Source: Lantana camara
Lineage: Eukaryota > Streptophyta > Magnoliopsida > Lamiales > Verbenaceae
Direction: 5' to 3'
Assembly: GCA_037501455.1 (NCBI GenBank)
Contig: CM074858.1
Span: forward strand, 87,704,501-87,768,500
DNA: 64,000 nt
Below are positions 35,037-47,594 of this stretch, in pieces; positions within the stretch are counted from its first letter, which is position 1; each line of letters starts with the position of its first letter. Position numbers and translations under genes: made by a program. A model generated the notes under the pieces. It made no database searches. It worked only from the letters and a program-made list of their open reading frames with translations, and had not been told where the DNA came from.

Positions 35037-36458
35037 CATCTTGAGATTCCTTTCCGATTTGATACCTTCCCAGACCTTGTTCTGCCCGGATGAGGTTTAA
35101 CGAAGATCGGACGGCCTCATAAACCGGAATCAATTGTGTGTTTAGGTGTAGAGTTGAGAGTTAACAATGAGAAGTGAAATCTAGTTACAAATTTGAACTG
35201 TGGAGTTAATATTGATAGTTTTTCTGTAGGAGAGTGATGTCTAATTTGTCTTGTGCACCGGTTGTTTTGCCTATTCCCCCTAGAATGAATACTAATTTAT
35301 GTTATAATTAATTAGTTGATGGTAAGGATTAGTTTTTCAGTAATATAATTTACTAATATTAATTAAATTCGATTTTATTATAAGTAATTATACGATATAA
35401 AGTTAAAATTAATCAATAATGGTTAAAAATCAATTAAAAAAATAATTAATTTGATGTATTGTTGAATTTGTTTTATTTACCTAACTTAGTGAAAAAAATT
35501 ATTATTTTAAAATTATAATTAAATTATGTTTATATAAATATAAGTTAGTTGCAAACCTTCGATTTTTAAATTATGTTTATATAAATATAAGTTTATTGAA
35601 TGAAATTACAAACCTTCGATTTTTAATATATATATTAAAAATATAAAACATTCCTTCTAGAGCTACACAATTATTAAAACTTCCAATATTGGAATCTTTA
35701 GTTGGATATTTGATTATATTTGTATTTCTTTGATTTGGTGGGAATAATTTAAAACTTTGATGGCATAGTACAAACTGTAATTTTCATGTTTTAAAGTTGT
35801 TCAAATATTATTAATATTGAATATCTATCGTAAAGTATTAAATTTTATAAAAATATGTATTTAAATGAAATAGGATAAATTATAAATTAGAAAAAAAAAA
35901 AACTTATCTAATCTAAAAAAAATATAAGTAAATTTTACAAATCAAACTAAATATAGAAGTCAAATAAAAAATAAATAAAATTATAATTTAACGTTTTGTG
36001 TTGGTTTTACAATTTATCTTAAATTTTTTTGTATATGAGTGGGTGTTTATGATTCATGTATACAAGTACGATACGACTCAAATTCGTTTGTAAATTTAAC
36101 ATGTCAGAGTTGTCCGACACAATTCAATACGAACATGACATAACGCGACATGATAAAATAATATTTTTAGAAGTGTTCGTGCATCATAAATGAGTGTTAA
36201 TTTGAAATTATAAAGTTTCTATTTATATATGTGAGAATTACATTAAAAAATTAAGGTTTAATTGAGGTCTCAATGATGCACGGATACAGATACGACGACA
36301 CAGGCACAGTACAATATGGATACGGAGACACAAATTTTTTCTTGAATTTTTTACGTAAAAAATATCGAACACGATATCAGACACAACATGAACAAAATGG
36401 TATATATTTTTGGAAGTGTCCATGCATCAAAATGTCCCATAATTATATCCTTTTGAAG
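35037..36458. other. AT-rich intergenic DNA
   Basis: I see no gene or recognisable element. A segment ending AACCTTCGATTTTTAA is imperfectly repeated at about 35540-35625. Confidence 0.5.
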
Positions 36459-36860
36459 CTAAATGGAGAAATAATATTCAGAACTTAAATAAGAGAATAC
36501 AAACGTCTTGGCTACAACCGGAATATCAATAGAACTTATACAAGTCGAAATTGTATATTTCACAAACGTATGAGCTACATAATTAGCTTCACGTCGAACA
36601 AAACAAAAGGACACACAATGGCCGAAAATTTGAAAGCAATGTGCCCCGGAAAATATGGTCTCCATCAGTGGAATTAATCAAGTGAATGATACTTTGGCGG
36701 CAATCCCCTTCTATAATAATTTTTCTTCAACCAAAGTCGTGCTAGGATAATTGTTTGTTCCGGATCCGAAGGGCGCCTCCTTATGATTCATCTCCCAACC
36801 GACGCATGCCCGCTCCAAATTCCTTGCCACTACCCCTGTTAAGAAATCTAGGCAATGGAT
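36459..36860 (-). pseudogene. RNase H-like (RVT_3 type) relic
   Basis: On the minus strand, segments GDCRQSIIHLINSTDGD and CFVRREANYVAHTFVKYT occur in different frames, in the order found in RNase H-like domains at the C-terminus of plant non-LTR retrotransposon-derived proteins. The usual C-terminal pattern is FVRREAN-VAH. The frame is broken by stops and shifts. It could be a LINE tail or an old domesticated copy; too little remains to tell. Confidence 0.55.
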
Positions 36861-36871
36861 GCAGTTAGACA

Positions 36872-37331
36872 GGGGTATTCCCTATCCTTAAAATTTCTAT
36901 CGCTCCTAACTTTCTAGGAAGTGTGCTAAAGGTTGCAGAAGATGCATTTCCAGGATATATGTCAAACTTTTAGAGATGATAATTTCGTGTGTTAACACTG
37001 CATAAGAAATCTGATGAGTGTTTTGAGTATTCTTTTCAGTTCAAGAGGTTGTATATATGGACTTTCAGGGGTTAAATTAATTTGTTGGCTAATTTAGAAC
37101 AAATCTGGGGTATTCCCTATCCTTAAAATTTCTATCGCTCCTAACTTTCTAGGAAGTGTGCTAAAGGTTGCAGAAGATGCATTTCCAGGATATATGTCAA
37201 ACTTTTAGAGATGATAATTTATCTGATGAGTGTTTTGAGTATTCTTTTCAGTTCAAGAGGTTGTATATATGGACTTTCAGGGGTTAAATTAATTTGTTGG
37301 CTAATTTAGGGCTAATTTAGAACAAATCTGG
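36872..37331. repeat. Tandem duplication, about 235-bp unit
   Basis: The segment beginning GGGGTATTCCCTATCC at 36872 is repeated from 37107. The second copy lacks about 26 bases around the GTGTTAACACTGC segment and has an extra TTTAGGGCTAA near its end. Otherwise the copies look nearly identical. Confidence 0.88.
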
Positions 37332-37380
37332 ACCAAAAAGATAGGCTTTGAACTCAGAGGCGAGGCTCCAAGCTCCTAGC

Positions 37381-37436
37381 AACAATGCGCCATCAAAACA
37401 CCATAATCAACAATGCGCCATCAAAACACCATAATC
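37381..37436. repeat. 28-bp tandem duplication
   Basis: Two adjacent identical copies of a unit beginning AACAATGCGCCATCAAAACA and ending CCATAATC. Confidence 0.9.
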
Positions 37437-37644
37437 GCCCAAGCCCGTGCACGGGCGGTGCATCGCACCAAATGTGAGTCCATCAGTCCACTCTTACATT
37501 TCATAATTTAATAACACTCTTAATATCTTAACTTATATAGCTGACCATATTATGCTATTAAATCAATGTGGGATAAGTTTTTCAAATAACCTTTTCATAT
37601 GCCTTTTGTTCTTTCATATTCCCAATAATTCTTCAAAAATTACT

Positions 37645-37715
37645 TAGGTTTATTTTCAAAGGGAAGGTCCTGGGTTCGAATCCCACTTGGATGTGCGTGT
37701 ATGTAAAAAAAAAAA
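37645..37715 (+). other. Possible truncated tRNA-derived SINE
   Basis: A pol III B-box-like sequence GGTTCGAATCC (37673-37683) is followed within 20 bases by a short A run (37704-37715). No A box or clear 5' part is visible, so this is a weak call. Confidence 0.3.
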
Positions 37716-37985
37716 TTACTTGGGAATATAAATACAATGCATATATACAACAACCCTAATTCTTACCTCCGACCTATCCCGAAACACCGGCCTATTGAAA
37801 TTGTCACCACTCCGCTTGTCCCGCAACCTCCATCTAGTCCCTATCCTCAGGACTTGAGTAGCCCTCGACTCCGGAGCCAATGTCTCTTATACTATATATA
37901 TATATAGAATCTCTTATACTATATATACTCACCTTGCATATGATTGGCCATAGCAACAAACTTCTCCGCCTACTGTACTAACCCC
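37716..37985. other. Intergenic DNA before the hAT element
   Basis: No feature recognised, apart from a short TATA-rich duplication at about 37888-37926. The last 8 bases, CTAACCCC (37978-37985), are the hAT target duplication. Confidence 0.4.
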
Positions 37986-38396
37986 TAGGGGTGGCAAAAT
38001 GGGTTGAACCCAATGGGTCCAACCCATTATAGGTGGGTTGGGTTGGGTTGGTTTTGATGAAATTTAAATTGGGTTGGTTTGGGTTGGGTCAATGATGGGT
38101 TAGGAAAGTAATGGGTTCTTCATGGGTTATGGTGGGTTGATATTGGGTTTGAGTTGGGTCTTTAATGGTTTAAGATTAATTATCCAATTTTAATGTTTTA
38201 TTACTATTTTACCCTCCAGATAAATTAAATATTATATTTTTATTCATAAACTTTTTAAACATAATTACACATACTAACACATATTTACACACACTAACAC
38301 AATTTTACACATATTTTCACACAATAACATATTTTTTACACACATTTACACACTAACATAATTTTACACGTATTTTCACACACGAACACGATTTTT

Positions 38397-39230
38397 AACT
38401 CGTTTGCCAAATTTTCAACCTGCTCTATTTATTTTAGACTCGTTTGACCCATTTTGGATCAATTTCACCCATTTTTCAACCCGTTCAATCTATTTTGGAC
38501 TCGTTTGACCCGTTTTTCGACTTATTCGACCAATTTTGGACTCGTTTGACCAATTTTGGACCCGTTTCATCCATTTATCGACCTATTAGACCTGTTTTGG
38601 ACTTATTTGGCCCATTTTGAGCTCGTTTCACCTGTTTTTCAACTTGTTCAACCTATTTTGGACTCGTTTGACCCATTTCAGACCATTTTTACCGGTTTTT
38701 CGCCCTATTCGACCAATTTTGGACTCGTTTGATCAGTTTGGACCTCTTTCACTCGTTTTTCAACCTATTCGATCTATTTTGGACTCGTTTGGCCCATTTT
38801 AGACCTATTTCACCGATTTTTTTGTGTGTTTGAATTATTTTAGACCCATTTGATCCGTTTTTTGACTTATTCAACCCATTTTGGGCTTGCTTCACCTATT
38901 TTTCAATATGTTTGATTTATTTTGAGACTGTTTCACCCGTTTTTTGACTTGTTCAACCTATTTTGGACTCGTTTGACCCATTTCAGACCATTTTTATCGG
39001 TTTTTCGCCCTATTCGACCAATTTTGGATTCGTTTGATCAGTTTTGGATCTCTTTCACTCGTTTTTCAACCTATTCGATCTATTTTGGACTCGTTTGGCC
39101 CATTTTAGACCTATTTCACCGATTTTTTATGTGTTTGATTATTTTAGACCCATTTGATCCATTTTTTGAATTGTTCAACCAATTTGGACTTGTTTCAACC
39201 TATTTTTAGCATGTTTACTCTAACGTATCA
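38397..39230. repeat. Degenerate repeats with a duplicated ~304-bp block in the hAT element
   Basis: Units built on TTTTGGACTCGTTTGACCCA are reiterated about every 45-60 bases. A larger block starting near 38628 is repeated near 38933. Reverse-complement relatives (GTCAAACGAGTCCAAAATAG) appear at 40600-41090 and 51896-52230. Confidence 0.85.
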
Positions 39231-39235
39231 TATAT

Positions 39236-40600
39236 ATCCAAATTTGGTGAATATGATCTAAAATGGGCCAAATAGATCCAAAATAAGTAAAATGGATCCA
39301 AATGGGTAAAATGTATCCAACTGGGCTAAATGGATCCAAATGGGTAAAATGGATCCAAATGGGTAAAATGTGGGTTAAATGGATCCAACTGGGTAAAATG
39401 TGGATAAAATGGATCCAAAATGGGTAAAATGGATCCAAATGGGTAAATTGTGGGTTAAATGGATCCAACTGGGTAAAATGTGGATAAAATGGATCCAAAA
39501 TGGGTAAAATGGATCCAAATGGGTAAATTGGATCCAAAATGGGTAAAATGGATCCAAATGGATAAAATTGGATCCAAAATGGGTAAAATTGATCCAAATG
39601 GGTAAAATTGATCCAAGTGGATAAAATAGATCCAAAATGAATAAAATGGATCTAAATGGGTAAAATGGATCCAACTGGGTAAAATAGATCCAAAATGGGT
39701 TAAATGAATCCAAATGGGTAAAATGTGGGTTAAATGGATCTAAGTGGGTAAAATGGATCCAAATGGATAAAATAGATCCAAAATGGGTAAAATAAATCCA
39801 AATGGGTAAAATGGATCCAACTGGGTAAAATAGATCCAAAATGGGTAAAATAGATTCAAATGGGTAAAATGGATCGAACTGGGTAAAATAGATCAAAAAT
39901 GGGTTAAATGGATCCAAATGGGTAAAATGGATCCAAATGGGTAAAATGTGGGTTAAATGGATCCAAGTGGGTAAAATGGATCCAAATGGGTAAAATAGAT
40001 CCAAATGGGTAAAATGGATCCAAGTGGGTAAAATAGATCCAAAATGGGTTAAATGGATCCAAATGGGTAAAATGGATCCAACTGGGCTAAATGGATCCAA
40101 ATGGGTAAAATGTGGGTTAAATGGATCCAACTGGGTAAAATGTGGGTAAAATGAATTCAAGTGGATAAAATGGATCCAATATGGGTAAAATGGATCCAAG
40201 TGGGTAAAATGGATCCAAATTGGTAAAATGTGGATTAAATGGATCCAAATGGATAAAATATAGGTTAAATGGATCCAAGTGGGTAAAATGGATCCAAAAT
40301 GGATCGAAATGGGTAAAATTGATCCAAGTGGGTAAAATGGATTCAAAATGGGTAAAATTGATACAAATGGGTAAAATAAATACAAATTGGTAAAATTGAA
40401 TCGAAATGGGTAAAATGGTTCCAAATTGGTAAAATTTGGGTAAAATGGATCCAAATAGGTAAAATTGATCCAAGTGGGTAAAATGAATCCAAATGGGTAA
40501 AATGGATGCAAAATGAGTAAAATGGATACAAATTGGTAAAATGGATCTAAATGGATAAAATTAATCCAAAATGGGTAAAGTAGATCCAAAACGGGTGGAA
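39236..40600. repeat. Satellite-like array of ~19-bp units (GGATCCAAATGGGTAAAAT)
   Basis: Dozens of near-identical units follow head to tail with small variants (AACTGGG, AAGTGGG, AAAATGGG) and an embedded AATGTGGGTTAAAT spacer recurring irregularly. GGATCC (BamHI site) is in most units. Stop codons are absent on the minus strand, which produces a spurious 435-codon open frame (39375-40682). Confidence 0.93.
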
Positions 40601-41093
40601 AGGGCCCAAAACGAGTCGAACGATTCCAAAATAGGACAAATAGGTCAAAAAACAAGTTAAAAGAGAGTCCAAAATAGGTCAAGAGGTCAAAAACGGGCCT
40701 AAAACAAGTAGAACAAATCGAAAATAGGTCTAACAGGTTGAAAAACGGGTGAGATGGGCTTCAAACGGTTCAAAACGAGTCTAAATAGATTTAACAGGTT
40801 CAAAAAAGGATTAAAATAGCCCAAAATGGGCCAAACGAGTCAAAAATAGAATGAACATATCAAAAAACGGGCGAAATAGGTTAAAAACGGGTCAAATTAG
40901 TCCAAAATAGGTCAAATAGGTCGAAATACGGGTTGAAATGGCAAAAAATGGGTCAAACGAGCCTTGAATAAGACAAACAAGTCGAAAAACGAGTGAAACG
41001 ATCCCGAAATGGGTAAAATGATTCCAAAATAGGTCGAAAAACGGGTGAAAGGGGCCCAAAACGAGTTGAACGAGTCAAAAATTGGTCGAACAG

Positions 41094-44000
41094 TGTAGCA
41101 CCCCGCACGTGAGGCGCCACATCCCCCGCACTAAGGCTCAACACGAGTAACGAAACAGTAAATTCGCACCCGTATCAAACCCTAGCGAACGGGAGACAAA
41201 CATAAAAACCTTCCTAAGCTAGGCGGAACTTAGACCCCGCAATAACAACCAACCCACAAAATATAGTGCCTCGAAATTCCAAATATCAAACATACAAACC
41301 CTAAGCAACTTGGCTCTTCAGGCCTCTCTTAAAATTCATAAACACAATCCAACAAAACAATTCAATGGCAATTATACAAGAATCAATTCCAAGATCTTAC
41401 AATGTCGAATCAATCACAACATAAATACATGAAGTGAATGCAGAGACGCTTCTAAAGTAACTTGACCGACTCAAACCCAACATAACTCCGCCTAGCTCGA
41501 GACTCCAAAGCCAAACCTGCACGCTAAAGTGTTGGGGAGGGAGAGGGTCAGTCTCTAGAAGACTGAGTGAGCAAGAGCGATAGATATATATAAAACATGC
41601 ACATGCAAGTCATAAATTCCAAGCAAGGTTTTATTTTGTAATTGGTTCCCACTAAGGGTAAGAAAATAGATAATCAATGCTCGAACTTTACGCCTAAGAC
41701 AAATTAAATTCATTCCATACGTAAATCATACTTAAATATAAGGCTCGGCGAGTGAGCGTGCACAACCTCCATCCAAACTCCGACCGTGTACGACAATTAT
41801 CAATAATATATTGATTAGGTGATCATGCAATAAATCATAATACAGGCAGACCATAAATTAAGCCCTAAATATATTGTTTGGGCAATCCGGTTCCCGGCCT
41901 TCCCGCACAGTGCCTATCAATCGATATTCAATCAGTCAATTATAATTAATTCCAACCTTCTTCCTCCGGGTTGGTGGTGGGTTTGCAAGGCCCGACCACC
42001 TCCGTCTTTGACCAAAAGGGGTTACATGACTCCCCAGATGGCACTCAGCTCCCTTTCCCCGCCAATCTCCTGACGAGGTCCAGTACCGCTGTCTAGTAGT
42101 GGGACTAGTATATGGGATCCCCGTCAGCCCTTGCTTCCTCGGTTAGCCACATATACTAAGTCCCGGGGCCCGTTCCGTCAGAAATCCGAAATGTGTCTCG
42201 CCAAACAATCAATTCATAAGTACATATCATAATTCATAAATACATACTATAAGAAATCATACCTTACCGTGTAACTCGGCTTATGCTATATACGTACCTC
42301 TCCGTGTCATCCGAATCCGTAGCTAGCATGAAGACACACGGTTTGGAGCATAGCCTCATTACAAACCCATTTTCAAGCTTATATACGCTCATACGTATAA
42401 TTCAGAAGGATTTACTCGATAGCTTTGTTTGGAAATCATATATATATAATCATAAGGTTTTTGGCCAAAGCTTTGCACATAAGGGTTATAGGGTTTGTTA
42501 TATAGCTACAACGAAAACCACTCTCACCTTAACCGTGATGAAACAAGGATCGAACACCAAGTGCCTGAACGATCAAAAGCTCTCCACCTGGAGACGAACT
42601 GTACAAAAGACCACAAGACGTGTTCGTGAGACTCAAGACTCTTAATGAACCATATATGACGCACGGCAATGAAGTGAATATGATATGAATGCATAAATGA
42701 TCATATTATATCATAAAAATGTTCATGTGCACGATTAATAAATTTAAAACATATACTCATGCATTCGTTCATACATTTCATTCAATTTCATAATTTCATA
42801 AATTCATATTAAGTCCATAAATTCATAACATTCATAGGTTCATATAAATTTCATAAATTCGAATCATTCGTAATATTCATAGTACATAACAATTAATCTA
42901 AAATTCATTGAAGAAGCATCACACATATTATTCAATTTCACATTTAGGAATAAAATAAATAGAACGTTCAATCAATAGTCAGTATAATAAATACGCGAAA
43001 TAGAATTCACTAAATTTCAATAATTAAATAAATCAAATAATATTTAAAATATATAATAAATATATATACATATAATATAATATATATATACATAATATAC
43101 TAAATATATAATAGCATATAACATATAATATATATATAATATATATATATACTCACGTACATACTCACACAACATGCATGCATATATATTACATATATTA
43201 CATGCATAATTATATATATACCATATATAATATACATATTATATACTATATATATATTATATACATGCATGCAACACATGCACGTACACACACAAATCAC
43301 AACCCATGCATGCTTATATATATAATACATGCACAATATATATATATACCATATTTTACACACATGCATGCATTAATATATATATTATACACATGCAACA
43401 TTTACACTACAACACAATCCACAAATCAAAACACACACACACAGACATGTATATATATATATATATACTCTACGCACAGCAGAAGTAGCAGCAAAGCTAA
43501 GGAAACAACAGCAGCAACATCTCCAGAAATTCACAGCAGAAACCAAGCAAAACGGGGTGACACGGGGGTGTCACCCACAAAGCTTGGACCGAGACACCCC
43601 CGTGTCTCGGTACAGAAAAGCCAGCCCTCACAGCACCCCCGTTCCTCGCTGGAACGGGTAGAAAGGACACGCCCGTGACAGCAGTAGCAGCTCCCTCAGT
43701 TTTGGCAAAAATGTGCAGGAAACAGAGCATGAAAAACCCAACAAGAACGAAGGCTACACAAGCAACATACAAGGTCCAAAATGCTGCAAGAAACTCAACA
43801 AAGATACATGCTAAAAGCTATGAATTGGACAGCCAAAAAGGAAGAAGGAAACGAAGCAAAATGACAGCTGAAAACCAGTTGAAAAACAGGGCAACAAACG
43901 CGAGGAACAGGGCAAGCTTGCATTCAATCCTTCTCCATCTATTTAATCAGTTAAGGCCATCAAATAAGCAGCAAAAGATCATATAATCAACAAGGAAATC

Positions 44001-45375
44001 AGTTCCAAAAGTGATCATTCAAAACATGAAAGCATACGTGACATATATGTGGAATTTCTGAAACTTACCTAAACGATATCTCAAGAATAACTTAACAACC
44101 ATGAGATCAAAGATCAGAAATGATATGAGGATGTCAAAACAATTAATCTCAGGCTTGGAATCACTCAAAACCATAGAGAATCGAAAGAGATCAACTTATT
44201 GCCCAAAAACCATCATTTTCGGTAAAATAGTCCAGAAATGGAGAAACCAAGCTCAAACTTGTGAATGAAAGGATGAAAATGAACAGAATTAAACATATAA
44301 TTCAACCCCTAACTTACCTTGATGATTGCTTGAAGTTTGGGGAAGATTTGAGCTCCAAAATCTCCAAATGAAGAAGGGTTTCGGGACTGGAGGAGAGGCA
44401 GTAGCTTTTTGCTGAGTTTTGGGGATGATGAGAGGATAATCTTGGTTAGGGCTGATTATATCTAGATAGAGGGTTGAGTTAGGGTTAAAAGGAATTAAAC
44501 CATAGTTAATTTGGTCATGGTTTGCTCAAGATATGGCTCAATTAGTGTAACAAGGTCATGTAAGTCTCCGTTTCGTTTTTCGGTTGGATTTCGGAGATTC
44601 AAATGAATTAGGAAAATTATAAGGCTAAGTTTACTAAACTCGAATTTTCGTTACGAGTTCAGCGGAGTTGACGGAACTCGAATCCGAGTTCCCGAGCTCA
44701 AGATATTAAATTCGGAACCAAGGGTACGCTAAGTGCTCGTTAGCCCCCGTTTTGGTTCCTTAAATGAAATTAAATTCGTTATCATAACAAATGAATTCGA
44801 AAACATAAATTGAGTATAAAATCAAGTTCATAACACATATATGTACAACATATTACAAAATCGTGGCAATTTGATATCATTTCATATAAGAACGAAGCAT
44901 AAAATAAACGAACAAACTAAATCATGCAATTCATGCAAGTGTTCATGCAAAAATATGATTTTCATGCGATTTTCATGCATAAATAATTCTCATGCATAAA
45001 TGGAATAAAATGCATGCAAAATTAATTCCCATGCAAAATATGATTTTCATGCAAAATATTTTAGTTTGCATGCATAATTAAAATCCTCATGCATAAGTAT
45101 ATATTTTCTCATGCATATATAGTTTCCAACGTATAAATATATATATATATAAATAATTAAACATATATATATATATATATAATACGAAACATATATATAA
45201 AATTTAATAATGTTATAATAAGATAATATAATATAATGTAATAAAATAATAACAATTATAATAAAATTAAATATAAAACACGTAAAAACAATTAATCACG
45301 TAATTAAATAATTAAATTGCGCATTTTATAAACAAATACGCCACATTATTATAAAATGAAAACTGGGGCGTTACA
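41094..45375 (-). repeat. 3' LTR of the family A element
   Basis: It runs from TGTAGCACCCC to GGGCGTTACA on the + strand and is nearly identical to 47595-51890. Long TA-rich tracts lie at 43020-43400. Open frames in it, such as 42283-42645 and 43178-43678, recur identically in the other LTR and show no protein family. Confidence 0.95.
43555..43610. repeat. Hairpin pair in the family A 3' LTR
   Basis: Inverted repeats centred on GTGACACGGGGGTGTCAC (43555-43576) and CGAGACACCCCCGTGTCTCG (43589-43610). A third, weaker one (CGTTCC-TCGCT-GGAACG) follows at about 43640-43656. The other LTR has the first two at 50070-50125. Confidence 0.88.
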
Positions 45376-45393
45376 ATCTCTCCCCCTTAAAAG
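45376..45393 (-). other. Polypurine tract of family A
   Basis: On the minus strand it reads CTTTTAAGGGGGAGAGAT, abutting the 3' LTR. Confidence 0.82.
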
Positions 45394-45433
45394 AATCCGT
45401 CCTCGGATTCAAAACACGCTTGAAATCAAATAA

Positions 45434-45568
45434 TGAGAGATTCCCCGTCTCTCACAAACAACAAGGAGAGAGCCCCGTCTCTCAAGCAGTAATGAGAGAA
45501 CCCCGTCTCTCGCAAGCAAAGAGAGTACCCCGTCTCTCAAACAAAAATAAGAGAATCCCCGTCTCTTA
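45434..45568. repeat. Array of five 18-21-bp hairpins with co-varying arms (family A)
   Basis: Units start at 45434, 45465, 45493, 45521 and 45548. Arms are TGAGAGA/TCTCTCA in the first, near versions in the next three, and TAAGAGA/TCTCTTA in the last. Centres all contain CCCCG. It lies 40 bases inside the polypurine tract, the same place as the family B array. Confidence 0.88.
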
Positions 45569-45888
45569 ACCGAAAATAAAGCAAGGAAGTCTCCAATACT
45601 CCCAAGCAACTCACGCAAAACCCAAATTTAAAATCACGTAAGGCACCCAAAGCAAGTAATAAACGTCGTTCACATCGATATTCAATTACTCCAAGTAATT
45701 TAACACTGTACAGATCAAAACACCTAACATAAAATTTATATAAGTTAAATTTGCATGGATGCATGTATCATGAATGCTATAAGTACCGTTCACCGAAGTT
45801 TCAAAGTTTAGAATTGGGAGTTGTCGTTGTCCAGGGTAGAATCTATCCTGAAGGTAGCTCAGTGGTCAGATTGTCTTGAATCTCTTCA

Positions 45889-45923
<35 letters not shown>

Positions 45924-47574
45924 CGGTGAAGCTATTGATAAATCCTTTAAGGATCATACGCTTGGATCCGTTCTAACTTGTACTATTTCCAGTCTTCACC
46001 ATCTCCCCCAATCTTCGTTCGACCATCCCATTCTTTTTATTTAACCGAGCTTGACTTCCCGAATGCCCTTAGATCATATGTCACGAAGTTAGACCTATAG
46101 CTTCTATTTTACTCATACCAAAGTTTAAAATTACCCTCAAGGATAACTACTCCTGACAATCTTGACGATTCGATCCCTACCTTGGGGTATTCGTCATTAG
46201 GATCTACCTTAACAAATCCATTCATTCCCTTTTTGACCCCTTCAGGTTATATTTGGCATCTAGTTCCATTTTTCTTGAATCGAAGATAGAGTGTTCTTGA
46301 TGACTCTTGAAGTTCGAGGTAAATCCTCCAATGATCACTTTCTCCAGTTTGGTTTCTTCGTGGATTTCCTTCCGGATCACCTTTGATAGAACCGATACTT
46401 AATAATGTTGTCTCGGGTCCCTTAATACCTCTACTAAAAATCTTGGTCGACAACATCACCTCATCTAATAGCTTGATCAACTTTTCCTTTAGTTAAATCC
46501 ATCTTAGGAGGTCACAGAAACTCCCATATAATTTCATCCTCCATTTTATCTCTCGGTCGTGCTCTCCCCCTTAAATTTCTGTTGTCCCGGGTTGAACTCC
46601 ATTGATTCTTCTTTCCTATTCTTATCCGATCCGAACACTCCATTACTTCCTTTCCTTTAAATCAGGTATGGTTCGGTTGAACTGACACTTGATAGTTGAG
46701 GCGAAAGGACTTCCTATCAAGTAAACACTAAAATGCATGTTGGGTTAAAATGACAATGCATGGGTCACGTTTACATCACGCAGTTATACAACACATTAGC
46801 ATAACAAAACCAATTAGAAATGCACGGATAAACATAAGGTCAAAAGAATAAATAATTAATGCAAAATATGATGCACGTGCTATGAATGCTTTGGGAACCT
46901 GTCACCGATGTGGGATGTTATTATTAGCTCGGTAGCTTTCCTCGTTCTTCCGATCCCAAGGTCACTTGACCTGATAATTATTCCTTGCCTTTCCCACGGT
47001 CTTCGAGACTTTCATGCTTCTTTGTAAGTCAACTTGTATTTTCCACTGTCCGAGATTGCAATTTCTTGATCCCTAAATCTTTCACGTCCACTGAGTTAGC
47101 ATCCCACAATCAATCCTCATTTCACCAAGTGTCCTTCTGCCATCGCGTCTCTAAATTCAATCTTCCCATCCTGAAGCCTAATCCTTGATCTCTAGCCCTA
47201 TTTGGGAAGTCTCGCATCTAGCATTCTCCACATTCCTCCTCGGGCATCCTTCCTATCTTCCATGCCTCCTAACGAATTTGCAATAGGTTGTTGTGATCAT
47301 AAAATTTGGCCGTGGTTTGATATCATCTTTATAACCTGAAAACCATAACTCATTTCAAGAATGGATGCATGCGATTAGTGCATGCTCATGACACATATTC
47401 AATACAAAAGACAAGAATCCATAGAAAAATGCAACAAGTAATTCAACAAAATTCTTAAGAGAAGCCAAATTCCATATTCAAGATCGATGCAATACACACA
47501 ACATCACATAGTCCCTATGCCGTTCGACTTAGACTGACTCCGACACGACTCAAGAACACCGGTTTTGTAACCGG

Positions 47575-47586
47575 GCTCTGATACCA
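47575..47586 (-). other. Primer-binding site of family A
   Basis: On the minus strand it reads TGGTATCAGAGC, eight bases inside the 5' LTR boundary. Confidence 0.88.
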
Positions 47587-47594
47587 CTTAAGGA

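Larger units (their letters stand above)
45376..47594 (-). other. Interior of the family A element
   Basis: Apart from the polypurine tract, hairpin array (45434-45568) and primer site, it holds a 33-base T run (45891-45923) and pyrimidine-rich DNA. I find no zinc knuckle, protease, RT or integrase motif on either strand. Its short open frames are unremarkable. Confidence 0.8.

Noticed and set aside
37673..37683. tRNA gene
   Set aside because: Only a B-box-like GGTTCGAATCC is present; no cloverleaf or A box surrounds it.
39375..40682. 435-codon open frame on the minus strand
   Set aside because: It is the translation of the 19-bp tandem array and adjoining repeats (endless DPFYPFGSILPI-like repeats); stops are missing because the unit has none in that frame.
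43178..43678. 166-codon open frame, repeated identically at 49693-50193
   Set aside because: It lies inside the family A LTR over TA/CA-rich microsatellite DNA; duplication simply reflects the two LTRs.
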